The notes: generated by a model from the sequence alone, not told the origin. A stretch of 40,239 nucleotides of DNA from an uncultured Alphaproteobacteria bacterium (GCA_937142855.1 CAKZQZ010000071.1:1-40239); one strand, 5' to 3'; numbered from the stretch's first letter, positions 25,999-34,362 are shown. Numbers and translations are program-made.

Positions 25999-27207
25999 TT
26001 GCTACCTAAAACTTCACCTAAAGTTGGTCATATTGATATTTTAATATCTTTTTTTTTGTTAGGTTTAACTTCTTTTGGAGGACCAATAGCCCATATCAGT
26101 TATTTCAGAAATACTTTTGTTAAGGATAAAAAGTGGATAGATGATGATACCTATATGGAATTTGTATCATTATGTAATTTTTTACCTGGACCTTCATCTA
26201 GTCAAGTGGGTATGTCTATCGGGTATCACTTTAAAGGAGTAAGTGGTGCTCTATTAGCGTGGGTAGGTTTCACAATCCCGTCGGCATTTATATTAATTCT
26301 CTTTGGTTATTTTGTTATAAATTTTGATGATGTAATTCCCTCAGGTTTTATTCAAGGTTTAAAGTCTGTAGTTGTGATAATTGTATTGCAAGCCATTTTG
26401 GGAATGCAAAAAAATTTCTTAAAAGATTTTTATAGTTATTCTATTGCTTTTTTTACAGCTCTGATTTTAATCTTATTTCCTTCCTCTTTGAATCAATTAT
26501 TATGCTTAATAATGAGTGGTTTATTAGGGATGTATTTTTATAAAGATGTGGAAATATCAGAAATATCTTTTCATAAACCTATAAGTATAACTTTATCGAG
26601 TTATATTTTCTTATTTTTGTTTTTTTCTTTTCTTTTTTTCCTTCCAATAATTAATTCAATTTTTGAAACAGAAATTACTTCTTTAGCTAATATTTTTTAT
26701 AAAGTAGGTTCGCTTGTTTTTGGAGGAGGGCATGTTGTTTTGCCATTATTACAAGAAGAATTTGTATCAAAAGGTTTAATAGAAAAAGATATTTTCCTTG
26801 CCGGTTATGGAGCAGCTCAAGCAATCCCGGGTCCATTATTTACTTTTTCTTCCTATTTAGGGATATTTTTAGCTAATGAAAATAATTTTCTTTTAATAAG
26901 TATTTTGTGTCTGATTTTTATTTTTCTACCGTCTTTTTTTTTAATAATTGGCACACTTCCTATTTGGTCTAGAATAAGAAAAATAAATAAAGTTGTGCAT
27001 GCTTTTAAAGCAATTAATGCCAGTGTAATTGGAATCCTTGTAGCGGCTTTCTATGATCCGATAATTTTGTCTTCTTTTAAAAGTGTATCAGATTTCATTC
27101 TTATTTTTATCGCTTTTATAATATTATTTTTGACAAAAACGCCCCAATGGTTAGCAGTTTTAATGTTAATCTTTTGTGGATTTGGACTTTCAGTCATTAG
27201 TTTCTAA
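25999..27207 (+). CDS. chrA: Chromate transporter ChrA
   Basis: 402 aa, the long two-domain CHR type. The N-terminal half has GLTSFGGPIAHISYFRNTFV and NFLPGPSSSQVGMSIGY. The C-terminal half repeats the pattern as GSLVFGGGHVVLPLLQEEFV and GYGAAQAIPGPLFTFSSYLG. It is an inner-membrane exporter of chromate or a related oxyanion. The start is TTG at 25999 with AGGA upstream; no in-frame ATG is near. It overlaps the convergent MOSC gene by 4 nt. Confidence 0.92.
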   Translation: MLPKTSPKVGHIDILISFFLLGLTSFGGPIAHISYFRNTFVKDKKWIDDDTYMEFVSLCNFLPGPSSSQVGMSIGYHFKGVSGALLAWVGFTIPSAFILILFGYFVINFDDVIPSGFIQGLKSVVVIIVLQAILGMQKNFLKDFYSYSIAFFTALILILFPSSLNQLLCLIMSGLLGMYFYKDVEISEISFHKPISITLSSYIFLFLFFSFLFFLPIINSIFETEITSLANIFYKVGSLVFGGGHVVLPLLQEEFVSKGLIEKDIFLAGYGAAQAIPGPLFTFSSYLGIFLANENNFLLISILCLIFIFLPSFFLIIGTLPIWSRIRKINKVVHAFKAINASVIGILVAAFYDPIILSSFKSVSDFILIFIAFIILFLTKTPQWLAVLMLIFCGFGLSVISF

Positions 27208-27695
27208 TAATCAATTGGTATTATTTTATCACCTTTTTTAATTATTCCACCTTTTTCTACAGAACAATTTAGACCAGATCTATTATAAAGTGGTAGCACT
27301 AATGGTTTTTTTAGAAGATCAGCTAAATACTTGCAGGGAAAGTTTAATCTCCCTCCTTTTAATATAACTTCACCTACTTTAAAGCGTTTTCCAACTAAAT
27401 AATTTAAGGGTACACCGTAAGTTGTTAAGTTTCTTCTATGCTCAATTGGTTTTAAAATTATAGGCTTTTCTTGTAGGGGTGGTTGGTTAGCTGCCAAAGC
27501 TTCTAAAACCTCACTTTCTATTAAAGTTATATCCCTAATATCTGGTTTTGAGGAGTATGTTCCTGTTTCATTATAATAACGATCATTTACAATTCCTTTC
27601 CCTGCAACTAATTCAGCTTCTTCAAGTTCAATCATTTTCGATGAAGCTTTATGAGCTATGTGTATATGTAATAAATTTCCACTTTCCCACTTCAT
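27204..27695 (-). CDS. MOSC domain protein
   Basis: 163 aa, a single MOSC domain. Matching segments are GKGIVNDRYYNETG, RRNLTTYGVPLNYLVGKRFK, and GEVILKGGRLNFPCKYLADL with the conserved Cys. MOSC proteins bind molybdenum cofactor through sulfur, or act in reactions such as N-hydroxylated substrate reduction. No beta-barrel N-terminal domain is present, so this is the short type. It stands alone, converging with chrA by a 4-nt overlap. The function is not specified. Confidence 0.82.
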   Translation of the reverse strand: MKWESGNLLHIHIAHKASSKMIELEEAELVAGKGIVNDRYYNETGTYSSKPDIRDITLIESEVLEALAANQPPLQEKPIILKPIEHRRNLTTYGVPLNYLVGKRFKVGEVILKGGRLNFPCKYLADLLKKPLVLPLYNRSGLNCSVEKGGIIKKGDKIIPIDY

Positions 27696-27836
27696 AAAAA
27701 ATCTTCCTAACTACATTATTTAATTAAACTTTAATTAAAATTAACAAGTTTTAAAATAAATTTTGACAAAAAAATTAAATGATTTAATAGAGCTATACTA
27801 TTTTTTATATTTCACATTTCATATTAGGAAAAAAAC

Positions 27837-28244
27837 ATGGAAGATAAGAGTTTGAAAGTTATATCTGATCAAGTTGTTGACCCTGCTTCAACACTTGCTG
27901 GTAGCACCATGACAAAAGCCGGCAGGCTAGCTATGGAATTGTCTCATGAGAAAAAAAGATTAAAACAAGAATTAGAAGAACTTCAAACAGAATATGATGA
28001 GATTAAGCCCACAACACCAACGGGTACGAGGGACTGGTATGTAAAATGGGCTTCAATGTTATTAGCTGTTGCGGGTATTTTTCTTATAAGTGCATCTTTA
28101 ACATTGTATGGACAAATAGCTTATATAGTTAGTTGTATAGGATGGATATATGTTGGAATGCAGTGGGGAGATAGAGCAATTATGATAGGTTCAGCTATTA
28201 GTGCAACTGCAATAGCAATGAATTTAGTTAATACTTTAACGTAA
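27837..28244 (+). CDS. Small three-helix membrane protein with N-terminal coiled coil
   Basis: 135 aa. Residues about 30-58 are a charged helix likely to form a coiled coil (LSHEKKRLKQELEELQTEYD). Three hydrophobic segments follow, at about 68-86, 88-108 and 112-132. The WYVKWAS start, GWIYVGMQWGDRAIMIG and a final helix resemble a small unnamed membrane family that I recall in marine Alphaproteobacteria; I cannot verify this. AGGA lies 8 nt before the ATG. It is monocistronic. Function unknown. Confidence 0.7.
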   Translation: MEDKSLKVISDQVVDPASTLAGSTMTKAGRLAMELSHEKKRLKQELEELQTEYDEIKPTTPTGTRDWYVKWASMLLAVAGIFLISASLTLYGQIAYIVSCIGWIYVGMQWGDRAIMIGSAISATAIAMNLVNTLT

Positions 28245-28245
28245 A

Positions 28246-28449
28246 TCACTTTTTAGTGCTTTTTTTTAATAAGAAACTTTTTAATGAAAATTGATTTTTT
28301 TGATTGTTTTTAGTTAAGTAGCTAACTACTAGTATGCAAAACATAAAAATAATAACGGATACAAAAGTTAAATTTAAATCTTTGTTTTTTATTAAATATG
28401 CTAGAAAGAAAGGAAGTAAAATTGATAGTATTATAATAAGATTCTTCAT
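28246..28449 (-). CDS. Hypothetical two-helix membrane protein, 67 aa
   Basis: 67 aa with two hydrophobic segments (about 3-20 and 28-46) and a strongly basic tail (NQKNQFSLKSFLLKKSTKK). It converges on the previous gene with 1 nt between stops. No clear ribosome site precedes the ATG at 28449. Plausible because it fills the gap neatly, but it may be a spurious AT-rich frame. I recognise no family. Confidence 0.4.
   Translation of the reverse strand: MKNLIIILSILLPFFLAYLIKNKDLNLTFVSVIIFMFCILVVSYLTKNNQKNQFSLKSFLLKKSTKK
28247..28267. terminator. Weak hairpin with T-run
   Basis: CACT-TTTT-AGTG followed by C and eight T residues lies directly past the stop of the 135-aa membrane protein. The stem is only 4 bp, so termination would be weak. 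Confidence 0.35.
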
Positions 28450-28491
28450 AATTGTATTTTAATATTAGAAATTATTATAACAACTTTTAAA

Positions 28492-29019
28492 TTAAATATT
28501 TGAATCACATTTAAAGATATCAGCGGTTACGCTTGATAGCATATTAGTTTCCTTTATGAGTGTATTTTTAATATCATCACTATTCTTTTTAACAATTCTT
28601 TGATTAGTATAAGTTACTTCCTTATTTTCTTTTAGATCCTGAATTCCAATTGCGTTTCCACCCATTGTTTGAGCTCTTTTTTTAAGTTCATACATTAATT
28701 GATCATAACTTAAACTACCCACAACTTTAACTCTGATTATATCAACACAATCAGCATCACCTTTCAAAAACTTAGTTGAGGAAAAATTAATATCTTTAAA
28801 AATATCAGAATTAGGTTTGGTATAATTTTTTAGGGTTTGTTCTTTTTTGGCTAATTTATTAGATGCCTTGTTTGAAATATTTTCACTTTTAATTTCTTTT
28901 ACTTCTTTTTGATTTGGGTTTAATACAATGCTTTGACCATATCTTGAAACATAAGATGAACCTTGATGACAACTAGATAAAAAAATTAATAAGAAAGTTA
29001 ACAAAGCTATTTTAATCAT
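28492..29019 (-). CDS. Predicted lipoprotein, RcsF/DUF4156-like C-terminus
   Basis: 175 aa. A lipoprotein signal peptide ends at the lipobox LSSC with the lipidated Cys at 17. A polar linker (about 20-90) follows. The C-terminal domain has VDIIRVKVVGSLSYDQLMYE, the motif KKRAQTMGGNAIGIQDL and a terminal ADIFKC. The L..RA...GGNAI pattern with late Cys recalls RcsF and DUF4156 outer-membrane lipoproteins. The resemblance is by eye and only moderate. It is third in a minus-strand run with the Rap1a-like gene (82 nt) and the surface protein, and probably sits in the outer membrane. Confidence 0.65.
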   Translation of the reverse strand: MIKIALLTFLLIFLSSCHQGSSYVSRYGQSIVLNPNQKEVKEIKSENISNKASNKLAKKEQTLKNYTKPNSDIFKDINFSSTKFLKGDADCVDIIRVKVVGSLSYDQLMYELKKRAQTMGGNAIGIQDLKENKEVTYTNQRIVKKNSDDIKNTLIKETNMLSSVTADIFKCDSNI

Positions 29020-29101
29020 TTTAATTCTCTAAATTTTAATTCAACTATAGATACGACTTATGTTTAATTATATTTAATTTAGTTTTTTTTATCATCTCAG
29101 A

Positions 29102-29446
29102 TTAATTATTGCAGCCAAAGTTATTAATAAAAAATTTACCAACAACTTTGTTTGCTTCTACACTCATTAATTCAGCATTATCTATTATGAAGTTAATAAT
29201 AGATGATCTAATATTCTTTATTGATAAATTTTGGGGAATACACAAGTTAGTTTTTTTTTGATCAATACTGTAAATGACATCATTAACTGCTATAATATAA
29301 CCATCACATATTCCTTGTTCATATAAGTTATCACTTTTGCAATAACTAATAAGTTGTGCTGAAGTGAAGAATAAATTATTAGAAGCTGCCAATGTTTTAT
29401 TACTGATTAAAACACTCAAAAATATTGCACAAAAAAGCTTTACCAT
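29102..29446 (-). CDS. Rap1a/Tai-family periplasmic protein
   Basis: 114 aa with signal peptide about 1-20 (LFCAIFLSVLISNKTLA). The mature part follows the Rap1a/Tai immunity fold pattern: FTSAQLISYCKS, then GICDGYIIAVNDVIY, then NLCIPQNLSIKNIRSSIINF, and a final NNFGC. Four conserved cysteines are expected to form disulphides. Family members bound to T6SS amidase effectors give immunity; many others occur in genomes without such a system. The start codon lies inside the end of the upstream surface-protein gene (7-nt overlap), so translation is coupled. No T6SS genes are in the window, so an immunity role is unproven. Confidence 0.75.
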   Translation of the reverse strand: MVKLFCAIFLSVLISNKTLAASNNLFFTSAQLISYCKSDNLYEQGICDGYIIAVNDVIYSIDQKKTNLCIPQNLSIKNIRSSIINFIIDNAELMSVEANKVVGKFFINNFGCNN

Positions 29447-30690
29447 GACACGCCTATTGATAATTTACCCATATTATAATCACCTGAAAAAGCACTTCCT
29501 AAAGAAAAATCAAGTGGTAAATGTAATCCATCATATATGCCAACAAAATTTAATCCAAAAGCAATTTCATTATTTGTTGAAGTGCTACTAAGATTAAGGG
29601 CATGTTTGTTTCCATATAGTGGAAGTCTTGTATCTAATGCTGCTGCCATAAGGCTAACTTTATCTGCATAACTTCTAGTTGCTGCGTGATTAGATGCTGA
29701 GGGTTCTTGTATTATAAGATCTCCCATAACAGTAGTTGTGTCTGAAGTACTATTTCCTATTTGAATATGGCCAGTGGATGAAGCCATAATATCCTTGCCA
29801 TACGTAGATGAGTCATAAAAAAGCATAGAATTACTTCCAATATGAACAATATCATTAGCTGTATCTTTATATAAAAATCGTTCACCATTACTATCTTCAA
29901 AAGTGTTAGCCTTAATTGTGTTTGCAGATAAAGTATTAAATCCACTTATATTTTTTTCGCTATCTACAACTATAGCTTTGTTAGCAGAAACAGTTCCAGC
30001 GGTTATGTCATCTATCACTTCTAATTCACTTTCTTCTATATTAGCATTGCCTATAATAAAAGAACCGCTTGCTGAAATGTTACCTGAACTAGAAATAGTA
30101 CCAGAGCTTAATGTGCCAATCCCTGATGCATTTCCATTACTATCTATTGAATAATTACTTCCTGAAAAAGAACCGTTGATAACCAAATCGTCATTAATAG
30201 TTACTGTATTAGTTGAGAAATCACCATGGATTAACGGGGTATTACTGGAACTGTTAGCTATATATAGTTGATTAGAAACATCTCCTGAAGCTGGTCCTGC
30301 CTCATAACCTATAAATATATTTCCTGAACCTGATGAATTGTTAGAACCAGAATTATATCCAATAGCTGTGTTATTATTTCCTACCGTAAGAGATGAGAGG
30401 CTGTCTGAGCCTATCGCAGTATTATAACTACCAGTATTTATTATCTTGCCGGCTTCATAACCTAAAACTGTATTTGCATCACCGGTGGTTATGTCCATTC
30501 CAGCACTATGATATCCATGAGCTGTATTATAATTAGCTTCTCCTGTAGTTATATCAGGAAAGATTGAAGCTTGGCCACTATCTGAACCACAATTTGAAGT
30601 TTCTGTACAAGTTGCATAGGCTGAGTAATCGGCAAAAATACTAAAACCCAAATAAATAAAAATAAATAATTTTATAAAAATTAAGACCAT
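29440..30690 (-). CDS. Surface protein: tail-fibre-like repeats plus YadA-like C-terminal anchor
   Basis: 416 aa. Signal peptide about 1-27 (KLFIFIYLGFSIFA...AYA). At 54-132 there are five repeats of the form NTAIGYxxG (for example NTVLGYEAG, NTAIGYNSG, GNIFIGYEAG). These lead into QLYIANSSSNTPLIHGDFST, a pattern of tail-fibre and S74-type proteins. A Ser/Gly/Asn-rich stalk follows (165-335), and then NHAATRSYADK. The last 70 residues read LMAAALDTRLPLYG, then alternating strands ending GKLSIGVSW with a terminal aromatic. That fits a YadA-type trimeric barrel anchor. There is no S74 chaperone domain. It is probably a trimeric adhesin-like outer-membrane protein, first in an operon with the Rap1a-like and lipoprotein genes. 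Confidence 0.75.
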   Translation of the reverse strand: MVLIFIKLFIFIYLGFSIFADYSAYATCTETSNCGSDSGQASIFPDITTGEANYNTAHGYHSAGMDITTGDANTVLGYEAGKIINTGSYNTAIGSDSLSSLTVGNNNTAIGYNSGSNNSSGSGNIFIGYEAGPASGDVSNQLYIANSSSNTPLIHGDFSTNTVTINDDLVINGSFSGSNYSIDSNGNASGIGTLSSGTISSSGNISASGSFIIGNANIEESELEVIDDITAGTVSANKAIVVDSEKNISGFNTLSANTIKANTFEDSNGERFLYKDTANDIVHIGSNSMLFYDSSTYGKDIMASSTGHIQIGNSTSDTTTVMGDLIIQEPSASNHAATRSYADKVSLMAAALDTRLPLYGNKHALNLSSTSTNNEIAFGLNFVGIYDGLHLPLDFSLGSAFSGDYNMGKLSIGVSW

Positions 30691-30725
30691 ACATAGTAGT
30701 ACGACCTAAAAAATATTTATTAAAT

Positions 30726-31310
30726 TTATACTTTCATATAAACATCATATCTAACGGTTTTCCCTAAGATTTGATGTGAATATTTTCTGATTTCATCATT
30801 AGGTTCTGCATATCTAGGTTGTTTAACTACAACTCTATTTTTTGTACATTCTAATGCAATCTTAATTAATTCAATTTGATCTAAATCTGAACCAACGATT
30901 TCTCGAACAAGTCTCATATTATTTTTTACAAGAGCAGATTTTTTTCTCTCATTGTACATAGTATCAACTAAAATTACTTCTGGTGATAATTTTGGTATTA
31001 TAATTTTTGAGTCTCCAAAAATTAAATCCATTCTATTTACTATTGAACTAATATGCCCACCATATTCTTTTGCCTCATTTATTCCTTCTTGCAGTAATTT
31101 ATGAATTTTTTCCGAACGCTCTATTAAAGTAACGTTTGCGCCCAGCGACGCTAAAATAAATGAGTCGTATCCTAATCCAGCTGTTGCATCTACTATGGTT
31201 CTATTTTTATTGGATTTCATTCCAACCGCTTTGGCAAGGTTTTGGCCTCTACCTTTACCGTATTTTAATCTATGTAAGATTGCGCCTTCAATAAAAGAAC
31301 ATTTAAGCAA
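30726..31310 (-). CDS. rsmJ: RsmJ-like 16S rRNA (guanine-N2)-methyltransferase, short N-terminus
   Basis: 194 aa. GKGRGQNLAKAVGMK and DATAGLGYDSFILASLGANV (motif I, 41-60) followed by IERSEKI match RsmJ, which methylates G1516 of 16S rRNA. KSALVKNNMRLVREIVGSDLD and NRVVVKQPRYAEP also match. It lacks the N-terminal region of about 55 residues present in E. coli RsmJ. The usual DPMFP motif IV reads DTMYN here (116-120). The start is TTG, 3 nt after the sulfurtransferase stop, and an in-frame TAA just upstream prevents extension. The activity may be altered. The two genes are co-transcribed. Confidence 0.8.
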   Translation of the reverse strand: MLKCSFIEGAILHRLKYGKGRGQNLAKAVGMKSNKNRTIVDATAGLGYDSFILASLGANVTLIERSEKIHKLLQEGINEAKEYGGHISSIVNRMDLIFGDSKIIIPKLSPEVILVDTMYNERKKSALVKNNMRLVREIVGSDLDQIELIKIALECTKNRVVVKQPRYAEPNDEIRKYSHQILGKTVRYDVYMKV

Positions 31311-31313
31311 GGT

Positions 31314-32201
31314 TTAGTCTATCTCCATTGGTAGGCCATCATCTGCAGCCCATTCACTGAGGGAGTTGTCATATATTGTTAAATTTTTATAACCAAGTTG
31401 ATATAAGACAAATGCTTCAAGAGAGGCAGCTATTCCTCCTCCGCAGTAATTAATGACATTATTTTCACATCTAATATTATTTTGTTGAAAAATTTTTGAT
31501 AGTTCTTCGATTTGTAAAAACTTACCTGTTTTAGGGTCAAGTAATCTGTGAAAGGGGATATTAAGACTATTTGGAATTCTTCCGGGGCGACCATATCTTG
31601 GGTTTTGACCCTTATGTATGTCTTCTGTTAATGAATTCAGTATTTTTGTGTTTTTATCTTCTAAAGATTCAATTATAGTTTCCTTGCCTACAAAAATATT
31701 ATCTCTTGGTTTAAAGGTAAAATCTGCTTCTGGAAATTCTAAGAATTTATCAGTTGTAGGTAATCCCATTCTTATCCATTCATTAAAGCCTCCATCAAGA
31801 ATGCTTACATTATCTACACCTACTGATCTAAGCATCCACCATATGCGGGCAGACCATTGTGTTCCATTTCTTGAGTATAAAATGATATGAAAATTTTCTC
31901 CAATCCCAAGTTTTTTAAAATTTTCTGATAAGACTTTTAAATTAGGCATTGTGAATCTATACGGACTACTATTATCTGATAAATCGGATTGCAAGTCTAT
32001 ATAACTAGAATGAGGTATATGACTTGTTTCGTATTTTTTCCTTCCACTCTCTACTAAATAGGGTAAAGAGGGGTCATTATCTCTGTAGTGTAAATAAGTG
32101 GTACAATCATATATTCTAATATTTTTATTATTTAAATTTTTAGATAACCATTCACAGCTAACAATTGCGTTAGGGAATTTCCATACTATTTTATCTTTCA
32201 T
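31314..32201 (-). CDS. sseA: Sulfurtransferase with two rhodanese domains
   Basis: 295 aa. The inactive N-terminal rhodanese domain spans about 10-145 (YDCTTYLHYRDNDPSLPYLV, HIPHSSYIDLQ, DGGFNEWIRMGLP). The active C-terminal domain spans about 165-290. The active-site Cys is C253 in INYCGGGIAAS; the loop CGGGIA is closer to 3-mercaptopyruvate type (CGSGVT) than to thiosulfate type (CRKGV). It forms persulfide and transfers sulfur in the cytoplasm or periplasm. The protein has no signal peptide. An AAAGG ribosome site lies 9 nt before the ATG. It is upstream of rsmJ. Confidence 0.88.
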   Translation of the reverse strand: MKDKIVWKFPNAIVSCEWLSKNLNNKNIRIYDCTTYLHYRDNDPSLPYLVESGRKKYETSHIPHSSYIDLQSDLSDNSSPYRFTMPNLKVLSENFKKLGIGENFHIILYSRNGTQWSARIWWMLRSVGVDNVSILDGGFNEWIRMGLPTTDKFLEFPEADFTFKPRDNIFVGKETIIESLEDKNTKILNSLTEDIHKGQNPRYGRPGRIPNSLNIPFHRLLDPKTGKFLQIEELSKIFQQNNIRCENNVINYCGGGIAASLEAFVLYQLGYKNLTIYDNSLSEWAADDGLPMEID

Positions 32202-32222
32202 TACAATAGGCCTTTAATTTTT

Positions 32223-33197
32223 TTAAGTTTTTAAAAAAATACTCCCTCCACCTTTTCTAGACTCTAGCATGTCATGAGCTAAATTAGCATCCTGAAGGTT
32301 AAAAGGAGTTAATGTTGGTGTTTTTATGTTTCCATTTTTAAATGCATGAAATACAGATTGTGCCATTTTATTATAAGTTTCTGTTTCTGAGATATAATCA
32401 AAAATTATTGGCCTTGAAATTGTAAGTGATTTACTTGCAAGCAAGGACATTTCTATTGGCTCTATAGGGCCAGAGGACTGCCCAAAATTTATAATATGAC
32501 CACAAGTACTAACACTCTTTAGGGAGTTTTCAAAAGTATCTTTCCCAACAGAATCAAAAACCTTATCTACACCTTTGCCGTTTGTTATATCTAATATTTC
32601 ATCTATAAAATTAGGTTGATCATATGTCAGTGTATAATCACAACCAAATGATTTTCCTAAAACTTCCTTTTCTTTACTTCCAACGGTTCCTATTACTCGG
32701 ACTCCTTTAGATTTTGCCCACTGTGCAAAAATTTTACCCACACCACCCGTAACAGCTGTTATTAATATAGTATCAGAAGCTTTAACTTGTGTTACCATTT
32801 CCATTAACATTTGGACTGTGATAGCTCGAGAAAAGTTTGTCGCAATTATTTCATCAGATATGAAATCAGGAACTTTAAAACATAATTTTTTCTTTATTAC
32901 TCTATGAGTGGCGTATGCCCCGTAATTTCTGTCAATATAGCCAACCTTGTCTCCGGGAGAAAAATCAGAAACATCTTTACCAATTTCTTCCACAACGCCT
33001 ACGGCTTCTAAACCTGGGATGCCAGGTAAAGTCAAAGTCTTGTAAAGCCCAGTCCTTACGTAGATATCATGAAAATGAACAGCAATTGCGGTTTGTTTTA
33101 ATAGAAGTTCGTCTTTATTTGGTTTCTTAACTTCTATGTCTTCTAATTTCAGTTGATCAGTATCTCCATATTTTCTTAAAACAATTGCTTTTCCCAT
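32223..33197 (-). CDS. NADPH:quinone oxidoreductase (zinc-less MDR)
   Basis: 324 aa QOR/QorA type. KPNKDELLLKQTAIAVHFHD and YVRTGLY mark the GroES-like domain; the usual zinc cysteines are absent. PGLEAVGVVEEIG and the NADPH site ITAVTGGVGKIFAQWAKSKG (about 145-165) are clear, and GCDYTLTYDQPNF follows. It reduces quinones or enones with NADPH. It is upstream of the sulfurtransferase with a 21-nt gap, so the three genes down to rsmJ may form one operon. The long gap (246 nt) before it shows no feature beyond AT-rich DNA. Confidence 0.9.
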   Translation of the reverse strand: MGKAIVLRKYGDTDQLKLEDIEVKKPNKDELLLKQTAIAVHFHDIYVRTGLYKTLTLPGIPGLEAVGVVEEIGKDVSDFSPGDKVGYIDRNYGAYATHRVIKKKLCFKVPDFISDEIIATNFSRAITVQMLMEMVTQVKASDTILITAVTGGVGKIFAQWAKSKGVRVIGTVGSKEKEVLGKSFGCDYTLTYDQPNFIDEILDITNGKGVDKVFDSVGKDTFENSLKSVSTCGHIINFGQSSGPIEPIEMSLLASKSLTISRPIIFDYISETETYNKMAQSVFHAFKNGNIKTPTLTPFNLQDANLAHDMLESRKGGGSIFLKT

Positions 33198-33443
33198 TTA
33201 TGCCTCAATTTAAGTTTTTGATCACTTCACATTGTATAACCTGAAAATCTTAATATAATTTACAACAATACAAAATCCGTTTTAAAAAAAATTAAGTTAT
33301 ATGTATTTATAGGCATGATAGTGATCGGTATTTGATAAATGTACTTAAATATCTATCAAAGCATAACGCTATACTTAATTTTTTATTTCCAAAAGAAATT
33401 GTGTATAGATGTGATTTTATAATTAACTCTTATTAAAATTTTT

Positions 33444-33824
33444 TTATATAAATTTTAGTCCCATTAAAATCAAACAAATTAAAGATGCTGCCCATATACC
33501 TGTTCTTATGTAATTAATTCCCAAAACATATACGGGAACATATATTATCCTAAATGTTAGCCAGAATAACGCGATAGAAGAATTATCAACATCTTTAATT
33601 AAAGATAAAATGGCTAATCCTATAAAAATTGGAAATGTTTCTAATAAATTTTTTAATGCTCTGTTTGCTCGTTGTGCATGAGCTGATATCTTTGTGTTTT
33701 CGTCTCTTGAAGAAAGAAAGTATTTTAAATTAGTATTTTTAGTTAAAAGCTCAATTAACATAGGGATAGTTAGCTGAATCATAACTAATAAAAAAGATAA
33801 TATAAGGATATTTTCTAAGGCCAT
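33444..33824 (-). CDS. MAPEG family membrane protein
   Basis: 126 aa with four membrane helices (about 4-24, 60-78, 82-101, 105-125). The hallmark is AHAQRANRALKNLLETFPIF at 49-68, with the conserved Arg-Asn-Glu pattern of the MAPEG fold (glutathione transferase/leukotriene synthase-like). Bacterial members are mostly uncharacterised. AAGGAA precedes the ATG. Monocistronic. Confidence 0.85.
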   Translation of the reverse strand: MALENILILSFLLVMIQLTIPMLIELLTKNTNLKYFLSSRDENTKISAHAQRANRALKNLLETFPIFIGLAILSLIKDVDNSSIALFWLTFRIIYVPVYVLGINYIRTGIWAASLICLILMGLKFI

Positions 33825-33889
33825 TTTTTTTCCTTTTTAAAATTTAATTCGTAAAATATTTTTCTTAAATCCACTCAAATATACTATAA

Positions 33890-34051
33890 TTATTTATTTA
33901 ACAACTCCAGCTTATCTAACAAATATTTTATATATTCATCTGCTTCAGCTAATTTTTTTTTTAGATCTTTATTATTCTCATTTAGAAAATAGTTTTGTCT
34001 TTTTAACCATTCATTATATTCAATTTCTTGAGGGTAATTTTTTTTATTCAT
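33890..34051 (-). CDS. Small charged coiled-coil protein, 53 aa
   Basis: A 54-codon frame from the ATG at 34051. The product starts MNKKNYPQEIEYNEWLKRQN, and the rest is strongly helical with heptad-like leucines (NNKDLKKKLAEADEYI, then YLLDKLELL). It probably forms a coiled coil. There is no convincing ribosome site (only A-rich sequence upstream). Function unknown. The regular heptads and good codon content make it plausible, but it could be spurious. Confidence 0.45.
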   Translation of the reverse strand: MNKKNYPQEIEYNEWLKRQNYFLNENNKDLKKKLAEADEYIKYLLDKLELLNK

Positions 34052-34107
34052 TTTATTTTTTTTTATAATATCAACTTTATAATTTATGTTTAAGTATCAC
34101 TAATAGA

Positions 34108-34275
34108 CTAACTTTCTTTTTCGTTTGGATCTTTAGTAAGATATACGCCATAGCAAAATCCACCAATAGCAAAAAAATTTAGAACAAAATTAGCTTCTGC
34201 CAAATCCAGGCTTCTTATTATCCCCCATAACAAACACAAACTAATAATTGCCCAACCTATAAATTGCTTGTTCAT
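34108..34275 (-). CDS. Small two-helix membrane protein, 55 aa (paralog of the 35961-36134 gene)
   Basis: A 56-codon frame with a strong ribosome site, AAGGAGAG, 4 nt before the ATG at 34275. Helix 1 is about residues 5-20 (FIGWAIISLCLLWGII). Helix 2 is about 30-47 and ends IGGFCYGVYLT, followed by a charged tail KDPNEKES. The second helix and tail match the 57-aa gene 1.8 kb away (IVGFCYSVYIT), so the two are likely paralogs. Function unknown. It diverges from the CIA30 gene. Confidence 0.65.
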   Translation of the reverse strand: MNKQFIGWAIISLCLLWGIIRSLDLAEANFVLNFFAIGGFCYGVYLTKDPNEKES

Positions 34276-34362
34276 AAAACTCTCCTTATTTGTTAAGCTT
34301 ATAAAAGAATATTTTAAAATTAAAGCGAAAGTATCCTTTTATATTAATGAAAGATATTTCAA

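Noticed and set aside
29757-30154. Frames overlapping the surface-protein gene on both strands
   Set aside because: The 416-aa frame has the signal peptide, repeats and coherent ending; the others have no ribosome site or family features.
33310-33440. Plus-strand open frame (about 40 codons, YRHDSDRYLINVLKYLS...) in the gap before the MAPEG gene
   Set aside because: It has no ATG or ribosome site at a sensible place and no recognisable family. It could be a gene relic but nothing supports it.
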